The notes below the pieces were generated by a model. It had not been told where the DNA came from. It saw only the letters and a program-made list of their open reading frames with translations, and searched no databases. Made by a program: the position numbers and the translations under genes. This document shows, one piece after another, positions 1-7,643 of a stretch of 19,246 nt of DNA. Source of the DNA: JANNYA01 sp043754435 (lineage in GTDB: Bacteria; Pseudomonadota; Gammaproteobacteria; Xanthomonadales; SZUA-5); assembly GCA_043754435.1 (NCBI GenBank), contig JAYUUS010000021.1, positions 1-19,246 of the forward strand, given 5' to 3'. Numbering within the stretch: position 1 is the stretch's first letter; the number at the start of each line of letters is the position of its first letter.

Positions 1-1946
1 AGCTGCTGATCGTTGGCAAATTCAAACGACAAATTTAGGCTCGGCAGAATATCCGTGTATTTCGTACCGCCGCCAATGGGTCGAATCTGCTGCCCAGCCG
101 GGCGGTTACGGTCAAAGTAGTTGGCCTGCGATGACTGATCGACATTCTGTGCTTGAATGCCAATGTTGCCGCGCACGGGTACGTCACCCCAGCTGGTGTC
201 GATGTTGGCGCGCACCCAGCCTGAGGTAATCACTTCGTTGACATCCCAAGCTTTTGGGATCAAATAGTCCAAATCAGCGCGTGGGTTAAAGCGCATATAT
301 TGCGCAACTGCACCCGGAACGTTCCACGCCGGAATTGACCCCACACCGGCAAAGCTCAAGTCCACGGGACGGTACTGGAACTGGTTGCCAATCGCGGTTG
401 GGCCTTGCGCACCCAATTCAATCGCGCCTTCAGGCTGGCGCTTGGACTTATCACGTTCCGCGCGGTTGATGCCGATATCAAAAGAGCTGAACATATTAAA
501 TCTTTCCGACCCGGGCACGTTGGCGACCACCTTGATACCGGTCAGCTGATCCTCGACGCTCGGCACCTTGCCATAGCCAGAACCGTAAATCGTGTTATCC
601 AAGAACAAATCGGCCGGGTTCGAGTAGCTTCGGCCGGGTCGCAATTGCGAAAAGCCGTCGCTGCGAAAAATCAAATTGACCGAGTCCAAACTGGGTGTTG
701 GTGTGCGGCGTTGGGAGTTATTTTCGAGGCTTAATTCGTCGCGATTCGCCTTTGAGTAGTTCAAGTCGGTGGTGAGCGTAATATCGTTAAGAAAGAACTC
801 ATTCGTCCAGCCGACCGCTTTAATGGTGTCTTCACGCTTGTTGTAAATGCCGCGCACCAGCGGATATACGTTGTTTGCGGTGCCGCCAACAAAAGTGTTG
901 TTCGCATTGACGATTGGGTTGGTGACGTTCAAACGCGCAAAACCACCGTTATAGTCGCCGAGGTTGACTTCAAACTGATTCGCCGTGTCTTCCTGTTTGG
1001 CCGTCGAATAAAACAGATCCAGCGTGCTCATCCAAGTATCGCTTGCATGCCACTGAAACGTTCCCAGCACCCCAGTTCGCACGGTGTAACCGGTGCGCCG
1101 CAAGGCTTTGATCCCGTTCGAATAGAAAGTGCCTGCTGCCACACCCGGACGCGCGCCAGCGCCAACTGCTTCGAAAGGTTCATACAGGCCGACTTGATTC
1201 TCCTGGGTCGGCGTATCCTGGCGCGAAATCCCTAAGGCGTAACCAAAATCACCGCTATCTGACTTGCCAATAAAGCTCACATTGACGCGGTTGCCGTTAG
1301 CGCTGGAGTCGGCCGCGCTACCTAAAGAGTTATGCTGGCCGCGTATACCGACCACCAGAACCGAATCTTTAATATCCAGTGGGCGCACCGTGCGCATATC
1401 AATCGTGCCGGACAAGCCTTGGCCGACGATACCCGAATCCGGCGTTTTGTAAATCGTGACGCCGCTAATTAACTCTGAAGGATACTGATCGAACTCGACA
1501 CTGCGATTGTCACCCGTGCTGACCAGTTCTCGGCCATTCAATAAAGTTGTTGAGAAATCTGGTGATAAGCCACGCACACTGATGACTTGAGCGCGACCGG
1601 CGACCCGCTGCGCGGAAAGCCCCGGCAGACGCGCAATGGATTCGGCAATAGATTGATCCGGTAGCTTGCCAATATCTTCTGATGAAATCGACTCAACAAT
1701 CGAGGTCTGGGTCTTTTTGATGGCAGTCGAACTCTCAATCGAGCTGCGAATACCGGTAACAACTACCGTACCCAGTTGCACATCAGCACTTTCCGATGCG
1801 TTGGCTCTTTTTGCCGCCGCCGCCGCTTCGGCATCAGTCTTTGACTGCGTTGTTTTTTCTTCATCTGACTGCGCATTCGCATTGGCAAATACGCCTACCA
1901 GCGCAGATGCCAGTGCCAAGCTCAATAGTTTGCGCTTTAGAACCAC
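1..1946 (-). CDS. TonB-dependent outer-membrane receptor, N-terminal part (C-terminus beyond left edge)
   Basis: Outer-membrane active importer that would take up a bulky nutrient using energy from TonB-ExbBD. The frame is open from a GTG at 1944-1946 to the window edge, giving about 648 codons; usual family members are about 900-1000 residues. The GTG is preceded by GGAGG about 6 nt upstream. Residues 1-25 form a signal peptide (basic MVLKRK, hydrophobic core, ANA|Q cleavage). A linker rich in Ala/Lys/Glu follows, then a TonB-box-like region (about 56-65, VQLGTVVVTG) and a plug domain. The plug carries the hallmarks SISSEDIGKLPDQSIAES, RLPGLSAQR, ISVRGL and GQGLSGTIDMRTVRPLD, typical of the Xanthomonas/Caulobacter-type receptors (TIGR01782). 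Later residues look like barrel strands. Members of this family are often linked to oligosaccharide uptake, but the substrate here is unknown. The gene is transcribed leftwards from a leader containing a spaced inverted repeat. Confidence 0.93.
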   Translation of the reverse strand, partial: MVLKRKLLSLALASALVGVFANANAQSDEEKTTQSKTDAEAAAAAKRANASESADVQLGTVVVTGIRSSIESSTAIKKTQTSIVESISSEDIGKLPDQSIAESIARLPGLSAQRVAGRAQVISVRGLSPDFSTTLLNGRELVSTGDNRSVEFDQYPSELISGVTIYKTPDSGIVGQGLSGTIDMRTVRPLDIKDSVLVVGIRGQHNSLGSAADSSANGNRVNVSFIGKSDSGDFGYALGISRQDTPTQENQVGLYEPFEAVGAGARPGVAAGTFYSNGIKALRRTGYTVRTGVLGTFQWHASDTWMSTLDLFYSTAKQEDTANQFEVNLGDYNGGFARLNVTNPIVNANNTFVGGTANNVYPLVRGIYNKREDTIKAVGWTNEFFLNDITLTTDLNYSKANRDELSLENNSQRRTPTPSLDSVNLIFRSDGFSQLRPGRSYSNPADLFLDNTIYGSGYGKVPSVEDQLTGIKVVANVPGSERFNMFSSFDIGINRAERDKSKRQPEGAIELGAQGPTAIGNQFQYRPVDLSFAGVGSIPAWNVPGAVAQYMRFNPRADLDYLIPKAWDVNEVITSGWVRANIDTSWGDVPVRGNIGIQAQNVDQSSQANYFDRNRPAGQQIRPIGGGTKYTDILPSLNLSFEFANDQQ

Positions 1947-1981
1947 GATAAACCTCCAAAATTCTTCACCCATAAAAACGT

Positions 1982-2015
1982 GATCTGCAAGCGCAAAGGG
2001 CTCTAACTGCAGATC
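1982..2015. promoter_or_regulatory. Perfect spaced inverted repeat in the TonB-receptor leader
   Basis: GATCTGCA (1982-1989) and TGCAGATC (2008-2015) form a perfect 8-bp inverted repeat with an 18-bp spacer, 36-69 bp upstream of the receptor GTG. It could be a two-half-site operator or a stem at the start of the mRNA. The rest of the 348-bp gap (1947-2294) is AT-rich around 2085-2180, where promoters for both flanking genes are expected, but I could not assign -35/-10 boxes with confidence. Confidence 0.4.
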
Positions 2016-2280
2016 TCCAAGCCGCAGAGCGTGTCGGCTCGGCTGCTGGCGTGCATGTTACCGATGACGCAATCTAATAAGCTATAGCTGCATACGTATT
2101 CAGCGAAATTTAAAGTCTTATGACCATTAAAAGCGCGTTTAAAATATGGCTACAACTATTTGTTTCGCTTTTTTAAGCATTTTTTAGTGCATGCGTGTGC
2201 CTTTGCGGGGGCCACTGGCATAGCGCCCATAATCAGCGTAGATTTTATCTGTCGGATAGACACCCGATTCAACGTCACAT

Positions 2281-2286
2281 AAGGAG
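2281..2286 (+). promoter_or_regulatory. Ribosome-binding site AAGGAG fixing a GTG start
   Basis: AAGGAG lies 8 nt before the GTG at 2295 and supports that non-ATG start for the small lipoprotein. Confidence 0.7.
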
Positions 2287-2294
2287 CGATAGCC

Positions 2295-2561
2295 GTGAAA
2301 TGTTCATATCTTTTAGTCGGATTAACCGCGCTTTTGCTGCAAGCCTGCGCAAACGCGCCGTCTGCAAAGGTCGCAATGAAGAAAAGTGAAAACATTGCCT
2401 ACATGGGCGACTGCCGCCGCGTGCCAGAAAGTAACTTCAGCTTTCGCCAGCGTGATTTACGCAGCACCAACGCCCGTTGCTACAGTAAAACCGATCTTGA
2501 CCGCACCGGCAGTATTGATATCAGCGATGCCTTGCGCAAATTGGATCCATCGATTCAATAA
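2295..2561 (+). CDS. Small lipoprotein with an EF-hand-like loop
   Basis: Predicted 88-residue lipoprotein that I do not recognise as a named family. It starts at a GTG with a good AAGGAG site 8 nt upstream. Residues 1-17 form a short lipoprotein signal ending in the lipobox L15-Q16-A17 before Cys18, so the mature protein would be lipid-anchored. There is no Asp at +2, which is compatible with outer-membrane sorting. The mature part is about 70 residues, with two further cysteines (Cys40, Cys62) that could form a disulfide. Near the C-terminus, residues 67-78 read DLDRTGSIDISD. This matches the 12-residue calcium-binding EF-hand pattern: acidic at 1, 3, 9 and 12, Gly at 6, Ile at 8. Asp replaces the usual Glu at position 12, and the helix-like ALRKLD follows. 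It stands alone between divergently and convergently oriented neighbours. Function unknown; calcium binding is an inference. Confidence 0.75.
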   Translation: MKCSYLLVGLTALLLQACANAPSAKVAMKKSENIAYMGDCRRVPESNFSFRQRDLRSTNARCYSKTDLDRTGSIDISDALRKLDPSIQ

Positions 2562-2582
2562 GTGGTGCCACCTGCGTTGCAA

Positions 2583-2595
2583 GCGTTACCAACGC
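2583..2595. other. Short hairpin between convergent genes
   Basis: GCGTT-ACC-AACGC is a 5-bp stem with a 3-nt loop between the 3' ends of the small lipoprotein gene and the LysR gene. No run of T follows on either strand, so it is at best a weak transcription end. Confidence 0.2.
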
Positions 2596-2624
2596 GGCCG
2601 GCAGCGCATTTTGAACCGATAACG

Positions 2625-3566
2625 TTAAGCCCCGTCACCAGGATCGTAAGCATCAAGGTTCACACGCGTTTGCAGATACTGCACAAAACGTTTAGCCGCA
2701 ACGCTGTGGTGCTGATCCTTGCGCCAAACCACGAACCATTGCCGCTGCAGCGGGAAGCCATGCACATTCAAAATCGTCAGTGCTGGATCGAGCATGCCTG
2801 CCACGCGCACAGCCAGTTCGGACACAACCGCCACGCCCAAACCTGCGGCGGCGGCGTGCTTGATCGCTTCGTTGCTGCCCAGGCTCATTGCCACCTTGGG
2901 CACGAAGCCAGCCTCAGTAAAATGCTGCTCGGCGACTTTGCGCGTGCCGCTGCCCTGTTCGCGCATCAGCCAGCGCTGCTCGCTCAGCTCGTCCAATGTC
3001 AGCGCCCGCCCCTGCAGCGGGTGCTGGCGCGCGGCAATCACCACCAATGGATTGTCCAGAAACGGCACGCGCTCTAGGCTTAAGGAAGCGGGCGGCAGCA
3101 TCATCACGGTCAAATCGTCCAAATTGCGCTGCAGACGTTCGACCACGCGGTCGCGGTTTTCAATCGCTAATTCGATTTCCACGCCCGGATGTGCGGCGGC
3201 AAACACGCCCAATAAATCCGGCACGAAGTATTCCGCCGTGGTCACGGCCGCAATGCGCAAACGTCCGCGCACCAAGCCGCGCGCCTCCGCTAGGCTGGAC
3301 TCCAAACGCTGCCAGCACTGGCCAAGCTCGCCAATCGTGCCCTGTAGCACATCCCCGGCATGAGTCAGGCGCAAACGCCGCCCATTAATCTCAACCAAGG
3401 GCTCGCCAACCGCATTGGCTAACTCGCGCAGCTGGATACTGACAGTCGGCTGCGACACATGCAGTTCGCGTGCAGCATTCGTGATCGAACCCAGCCTTGC
3501 TACCGCCTCGAAAGCGCGCAACTGCTGGGGGGTAATACGCATCAGACGGCGCAGTGGCGTAGGCAT
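2625..3566 (-). CDS. LysR-family transcriptional regulator, CbbR-like
   Basis: DNA-binding regulator of 313 residues, close to the usual LysR length of about 300. The N-terminus holds the winged helix-turn-helix (about residues 10-70: ITPQQLRAFEAVARLGS, then AARELHVSQPTVSIQLRELA). A linker helix and a periplasmic-binding-protein-like effector domain follow (about 97-300), beginning GRLRIAAVTTAEYFVPDLLG with HPGVEIELAIENRD. This wording is characteristic of the CbbR-type subgroup. No RubisCO genes are visible, so the name should not be taken to mean carbon-fixation control. It is divergent from the isocitrate dehydrogenase gene, 91 bp apart, with a T-N11-A dyad in the gap. The classical LysR arrangement therefore predicts control of that neighbour and of itself. 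ATG 3566 has no clear Shine-Dalgarno; ATG at residue 9 is an alternative start. Confidence 0.93.
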   Translation of the reverse strand: MPTPLRRLMRITPQQLRAFEAVARLGSITNAARELHVSQPTVSIQLRELANAVGEPLVEINGRRLRLTHAGDVLQGTIGELGQCWQRLESSLAEARGLVRGRLRIAAVTTAEYFVPDLLGVFAAAHPGVEIELAIENRDRVVERLQRNLDDLTVMMLPPASLSLERVPFLDNPLVVIAARQHPLQGRALTLDELSEQRWLMREQGSGTRKVAEQHFTEAGFVPKVAMSLGSNEAIKHAAAAGLGVAVVSELAVRVAGMLDPALTILNVHGFPLQRQWFVVWRKDQHHSVAAKRFVQYLQTRVNLDAYDPGDGA

Positions 3567-3574
3567 AGCTTTTT

Positions 3575-3589
3575 ATCTATGAGTTAGAT
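3575..3589. promoter_or_regulatory. Putative LysR operator (T-N11-A dyad)
   Basis: ATCTA-TGAGT-TAGAT is a perfect 5-5-5 interrupted dyad containing T (3576)-N11-A (3588), the LysR-family box. It sits 9 bp upstream of the regulator ATG and about 70 bp upstream of the isocitrate dehydrogenase ATG. A second AT-rich dyad, AAATA-TG-TATTT (3593-3604), lies next to it and could be part of the activation half-site or the target promoter. Confidence 0.55.
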
Positions 3590-3645
3590 GATAAATATGT
3601 ATTTTTCTTAACGACTGAGTTTGCCTAGAGTACGCCAACTTTTCC

Positions 3646-3650
3646 AGGAG
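3646..3650 (+). promoter_or_regulatory. Ribosome-binding site for isocitrate dehydrogenase
   Basis: AGGAG ends 7 nt before ATG 3658 and supports this start. Confidence 0.7.
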
Positions 3651-3657
3651 TATTGTC

Positions 3658-5178
3658 ATGAGCCTAGACCACCCCAACATCCCATCTAGTACCGACACGG
3701 ACACGCAAATTGCAGCTGCCGCACCAAGCATCGAACGCGTGCCAATCAGCATTGCCTACGGCGACGGCATCGGCCCGGAAATCATGACCGCGACCTTGGC
3801 GATCTTGGAAGCGGCCGGTGCGCGCTTAGCGCCAGAGCGCATCGAGATTGGCGAACAGGTGTATTTGTCAGGCAATACTTCCGGCATCACCAACGAGTCT
3901 TGGGGCAGCCTGCGGCGCACTAAAGTGTTTCTCAAAGCACCGGTCACCACGCCCTCCGGCGGCGGCTACAAGAGCCTGAACGTGACGGTGCGCAAGACTT
4001 TAGGGCTATATGCCAATGTCCGCCCGTGCATTAGCTACGCGCCGTTTGTCGATACGCTGCATCCAAAAATGGATATGGTGATCGTGCGCGAGAACGAAGA
4101 AGATCTCTACGCTGGGATTGAACATCGGCAAACCGACGAAGTGTTTCAGTGCCTAAAGCTGATCACGCGCCCAGGCTGCGAGAAAATCGTGCGGCACGCA
4201 TTTGAGTATGCGCGCAGCCACGGCCGCCGCAAGGTGACGTGCATGGTGAAAGACAACATCATGAAGATGACCGACGGGCTTTTTTATTCAGTGTTCGAAG
4301 AAATCGGCCGCGAATATCCAGACATCCAAAAAGAGCGCTACATTATTGATATTGGTGCTGCACGCATTGCCACCCAGCCCGAGCGCTTTGATGTGATCGT
4401 GACGCCCAATCTGTACGGCGACATTATCAGCGACATTGCCGCAGAAATGACCGGCAGTATTGGCTTGGCGGGCAGCGCCAATATCGGCGAACACGTGGCA
4501 ATGTTTGAAGCCATTCACGGCAGCGCGCCCGACATCGCAGGGCAAAACATTGCCAACCCAAGCGGCTTGCTGCTGGCGGCGGTGATGATGTTAATTCATA
4601 TCCGCCAAGCGCCGATTGCCCAGCGCATTCACAACGCTTGGCTGTGCACTCTGGAAGACGGCTGCCATACTGCCGATCTCAAAGGCGAACGCACCAGCGC
4701 AGTACTGGGCACGGCCGAGTTCGCACAGGCCGTAATCGCACGATTAGGAAAAGAGCCCACACACTTTGCCGCCGTGCGCTATGTCAATCCAATGGAAAAA
4801 GCTGGCCCAACCAAGCCGCTTTACATCCGCCGCGCCCCGGCGCGCAAGGAAATGATTGGGGTTGATGTGTTTGTACACACCGCTGATAGCTCGCCGGATT
4901 TCCTCGCGGGGCGATTGACAACATTGTCGACGCCGACACTCAAGCTACAGATGATCACCAACCGAGGCGTCAAGGTATGGCCGCATGGCTTCCCGGAAAC
5001 GTTCTGTACGGATCACTGGCGCTGCCGCTTTACCGCACCTGCTGGAGCCACGATCCTGCACAGCGACATTATCGCCCTGCTTGCGCGCATTACCGAAGGC
5101 CACGTGGACGTGATTAAGACCGAAAATCTTTGCACCTTTGATGGCGAAAATGGCTTTGCTTTGGGCCAGGGGCAATAG
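3658..5178 (+). CDS. icd: Isocitrate dehydrogenase, Thermus/alphaproteobacterial type with C-terminal extension
   Basis: Oxidatively decarboxylates isocitrate to 2-oxoglutarate in the TCA cycle (cytoplasm). The 506 residues exceed E. coli Icd (about 416) and match the longer type with a C-terminal domain (here about 377-506), as in the Thermus enzyme. Substrate residues are recognisable by motif: Ser106, Asn108 and Arg112 in KSLNVTVRK, Arg122 in ANVRP, Arg144 and Tyr151 in VRENEEDLYAG, and Lys198. The metal-binding Asp pair is Asp255/Asp259 in NLYGDIISDIAAE. In the cofactor loop, HGSAPDIAGQNIANP, the positions that are Lys-Tyr in the NADP-dependent E. coli enzyme are Asp292-Ile293, as in NAD-dependent relatives. 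NAD+ is therefore the better guess, although database names for this family often say NADP. About 28 N-terminal residues precede the core. The gene is divergent from a LysR regulator. Its 3' end is 20 bp from a convergent acyl-CoA synthetase gene with no visible terminator. Confidence 0.95.
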   Translation: MSLDHPNIPSSTDTDTQIAAAAPSIERVPISIAYGDGIGPEIMTATLAILEAAGARLAPERIEIGEQVYLSGNTSGITNESWGSLRRTKVFLKAPVTTPSGGGYKSLNVTVRKTLGLYANVRPCISYAPFVDTLHPKMDMVIVRENEEDLYAGIEHRQTDEVFQCLKLITRPGCEKIVRHAFEYARSHGRRKVTCMVKDNIMKMTDGLFYSVFEEIGREYPDIQKERYIIDIGAARIATQPERFDVIVTPNLYGDIISDIAAEMTGSIGLAGSANIGEHVAMFEAIHGSAPDIAGQNIANPSGLLLAAVMMLIHIRQAPIAQRIHNAWLCTLEDGCHTADLKGERTSAVLGTAEFAQAVIARLGKEPTHFAAVRYVNPMEKAGPTKPLYIRRAPARKEMIGVDVFVHTADSSPDFLAGRLTTLSTPTLKLQMITNRGVKVWPHGFPETFCTDHWRCRFTAPAGATILHSDIIALLARITEGHVDVIKTENLCTFDGENGFALGQGQ

Positions 5179-5198
5179 CAGGGCACGTCTATAACCCG

Positions 5199-6881
5199 CT
5201 ATTTCGCCCAAATCACTGAGTCAGATTCGCGATACCAGCCATCCACCATTGAGGCCACCCGTGCCTCAATGCGGTTGCGTTTGATCTTAAGCGTCGGCGT
5301 TAAACAGCCATTGGCGATCGAAAAAGGCTCACTTTCCACCACAATTTTATACAGCTGTTCGTACTCCGCCAGGGACGCGTTGACCTCCTCAAGCAGTTTT
5401 TTGAGCGTTTCAGTGATGTCGTCACGCACTTTGGGGTCATTAAGTCGGGGCCGTAGATCCTCCGCAATCACCACCAAAGCATATGGCGCTTGCTGGCCTA
5501 CGCCGGAAACAATCGAGGCCTCAATGGCGGGGCAGGAGTTGAGGTGGTTTTCAATCGGAGCCGGGGCAACATACTTGCCCTTGCCGGTCTTAAACAGATC
5601 TTTTTTGCGGCCGGTAATTTTAAGCAGACCATCCGCGCGCAATTCGCCCAAATCGCCGGTATGAAAATAGCCATCAGGGTCGAAACTTTCGGCGTACAGC
5701 TCTGGCTGTTGATAATAGCCGACAAATTTTCCGGGGGATTTAATCAGGATTTCGCCTTCATCACTCATGCGCACCAGCACCCCAGGCAGCGCGGTTCCAA
5801 CGTAGTCTGGCGCGCTTTTTCCGGCGGCTGAGGAGTTGGAATAGGCGAAGTCTTCGCTCATGCCATAGCCTTCTAACAAATTTAGCCCGAGTTTTCGATA
5901 CCACTGAATCAAGGGCGTGGCAATCGGCGCAGAACCGCTTCCGGCCATGCGCACGTGATCCAAACCTAAGCCCTCCAACACCCGGCGGCCAATGATTTTG
6001 CCGATAATGGGCAGGCTCAACAGCAGCGCTAATTTCCGAGCGGGTATTTTCTTGTGTGCGCCCTGCTGAAATTTCAGCCAAAGGCGCGGCACGGACACGA
6101 ACACCGTAGGGCGTGCGCGCCGCAGATCGGTCAAAAAGCTTTCTAGGGTTTCAGCAAAATATAGTTGGATATCGCCCTGGATAAAACCGGCACATTCCAC
6201 CCACGCCCGTTCCACCACATGCGCAAGCGGCAGATAAGACAGCATCCGTAGCGGCGTGCCCGCGCCTATGCCATCACGCACGCACGTGACGATGCCCTCA
6301 GACGCGCGCGTGACCGCGTCAAAACAATGCATCACGCCCTTGGGCTGGCCGGTGGAACCTGAGGTGTAGATAATCATCGCCAAATCAGCAGGCAATCGCT
6401 TCGCTGGATCGGTGCTGGGTGCAGTGCGCGCGATGATGTCATCCCAGCTGGGGTAAGCAGTTTTAGGCGCAAGCGGCAAGCTAATGCAGGGCAACTCTGG
6501 CCGCACCCCGCGCTGTTGCTCTGACCAAGTATCTAGCTTACCCACAAACAGCAAACTGGCACCGCTGTGTTCCAGCACATAGCGCACGGTTTCTGCGGTT
6601 TCGGTGGGAAAAATTGCCACTGTCGTGCAATTCGAAAGCCAAATCGCCAGTTCGGCGATCATGAAATGCGCACAATTTTTTGACAAAATCGCAATGCGCG
6701 CACCCGGCTCAAAATTCAAACTCTGCAAATGTGCCGCCATGCGCAACGCTTGATCTAGGACTTGCGCCCAGGAATATTCCACGATTCGGCCTTCGCCGGT
6801 CGGTTGAATCATGCACACATGCACGCCTAGATTGCGCGCGTGTTCAAATACATAGTCAAGAATAAGTTTAGATTGCGACAT
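5199..6881 (-). CDS. AMP-forming long-chain acyl-CoA synthetase family protein
   Basis: Adenylate-forming enzyme predicted to activate a fatty or other carboxylic acid with ATP and load it onto CoA (cytoplasmic or membrane-peripheral). The 560 residues carry the family motifs in order: the P-loop MIIYTSGSTGQPKGVMH (169-185), LPLAHVVERAW, GSGSAPI, GYGMSED (338-344), GYFHTGDLGEL (404-413), the hinge motif GRKKDLFKTGKGKYVAP (424-440), and the C-terminal TPTLKIKR with the likely catalytic lysine Lys532. The wording is closest to the FadD15/long-chain branch (family members about 590-600 residues). The acid substrate cannot be read from sequence. ATG 6881 has an AGGGG about 7 nt upstream. It stands alone, convergent with isocitrate dehydrogenase and divergent from the DUF1003 gene. 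No frameshift or missing motif is seen. Confidence 0.92.
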   Translation of the reverse strand: MSQSKLILDYVFEHARNLGVHVCMIQPTGEGRIVEYSWAQVLDQALRMAAHLQSLNFEPGARIAILSKNCAHFMIAELAIWLSNCTTVAIFPTETAETVRYVLEHSGASLLFVGKLDTWSEQQRGVRPELPCISLPLAPKTAYPSWDDIIARTAPSTDPAKRLPADLAMIIYTSGSTGQPKGVMHCFDAVTRASEGIVTCVRDGIGAGTPLRMLSYLPLAHVVERAWVECAGFIQGDIQLYFAETLESFLTDLRRARPTVFVSVPRLWLKFQQGAHKKIPARKLALLLSLPIIGKIIGRRVLEGLGLDHVRMAGSGSAPIATPLIQWYRKLGLNLLEGYGMSEDFAYSNSSAAGKSAPDYVGTALPGVLVRMSDEGEILIKSPGKFVGYYQQPELYAESFDPDGYFHTGDLGELRADGLLKITGRKKDLFKTGKGKYVAPAPIENHLNSCPAIEASIVSGVGQQAPYALVVIAEDLRPRLNDPKVRDDITETLKKLLEEVNASLAEYEQLYKIVVESEPFSIANGCLTPTLKIKRNRIEARVASMVDGWYRESDSVIWAK

Positions 6882-7009
6882 GTTTTACCCCTGTAGACTT
6901 GCGCGCATCACGCGTATTACCACGCATTGTGCCAGTGATTCACATGGCCGCAGAAAATAACAGTGGAAAATGCGCAAAGCCAAAATAAATTCAACAGCTG
7001 GAAATTTTA

Positions 7010-7591
7010 ATGCCTAAACACACCACTGACGACGATGTAAGCCAAGCCCAGCGCGGGTTCGGCGGAAGCGATAGCAAAACCCTCGACGCCGTACAGCGCC
7101 AATCACTTGATGATGCCACCCGGCGCAGTGCCTCAACCCAAGATCCCGTCGCGAAACTAGCAAGCAAGTCGAGCTTTGGCGAACGTCTAGCCGATAGCGT
7201 GGCGCGCTTTGGCGGCTCCTGGACGTTCATCATCATTTTTACCTCGATCCTGGTGGCATGGACGGTGCTGAATACCGAAATTTTGGGGAAAACTGCATTC
7301 GATCCATTTCCCTACATTTTCCTCAACCTCATGCTCTCAATGGTTGCAGCATTACAGGCGCCAGTCATCATGATGAGTCAAAACCGACAAAGCACCAAAG
7401 ATCGCCATATGGCAGCGCACGACTACGAAATTAACTTAAAAGCGGAGATCGAAATACTGGCCCTGCATGAAAAGCTCGACGCCTTACGTCAAGATCAGAT
7501 GATGACTTTATTAGCGCAACAGCAGGCGCAAATTAATCTGTTGCAGCAGCTGTTGATGCGCCACGAGGCGGATACGGTGAAGGCGCAATAG
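7010..7591 (+). CDS. DUF1003 family inner-membrane protein
   Basis: Predicted 193-residue inner-membrane protein of unknown function. It matches the DUF1003 pattern well: GERLADSVARFGGSWTFIIIF leads into membrane segment 1 (about 70-88). FDPFPYIFLNLMLSMVAALQAPVIMMSQNRQ includes segment 2 (about 101-122). The conserved post-membrane stretch DRHMAAHDYEINLKAEIEI follows. The N-terminal 55 residues are polar and low in conserved features. The C-terminal 45 residues (about 145-187) are rich in Leu and Gln with heptad-like spacing and probably form a coiled coil, suggesting an oligomer. ATG 7010 has only a weak TGGAA-type site upstream. Neighbours give no functional clue. Confidence 0.88.
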   Translation: MPKHTTDDDVSQAQRGFGGSDSKTLDAVQRQSLDDATRRSASTQDPVAKLASKSSFGERLADSVARFGGSWTFIIIFTSILVAWTVLNTEILGKTAFDPFPYIFLNLMLSMVAALQAPVIMMSQNRQSTKDRHMAAHDYEINLKAEIEILALHEKLDALRQDQMMTLLAQQQAQINLLQQLLMRHEADTVKAQ

Positions 7592-7602
7592 GCCTTTATT
7601 GA

Positions 7603-7633
7603 AGTTTGCGAAGGCATTTTGATCCGGCAAACT
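7603..7633. other. Inverted repeat between convergent genes
   Basis: AGTTTGC (7603-7609) and GCAAACT (7627-7633) form a perfect 7-bp inverted repeat with a 17-bp spacer between the 3' ends of the DUF1003 and Mth938-like genes. Without a T-run it is a doubtful terminator, but its position fits. Confidence 0.25.
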
Positions 7634-7643
7634 GGCAGCACAC

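Noticed and set aside
2719..3363. 214-codon open frame on the plus strand across the LysR gene
   Set aside because: It is antisense to a clear LysR protein with all domains. Its product is low-complexity Ser/Arg/Thr-rich, typical of a shadow frame.
2625..3566. Naming the regulator CbbR and inferring carbon fixation
   Set aside because: The wording is CbbR-like, but no RubisCO or other Calvin-cycle genes are present and the divergent partner is isocitrate dehydrogenase.
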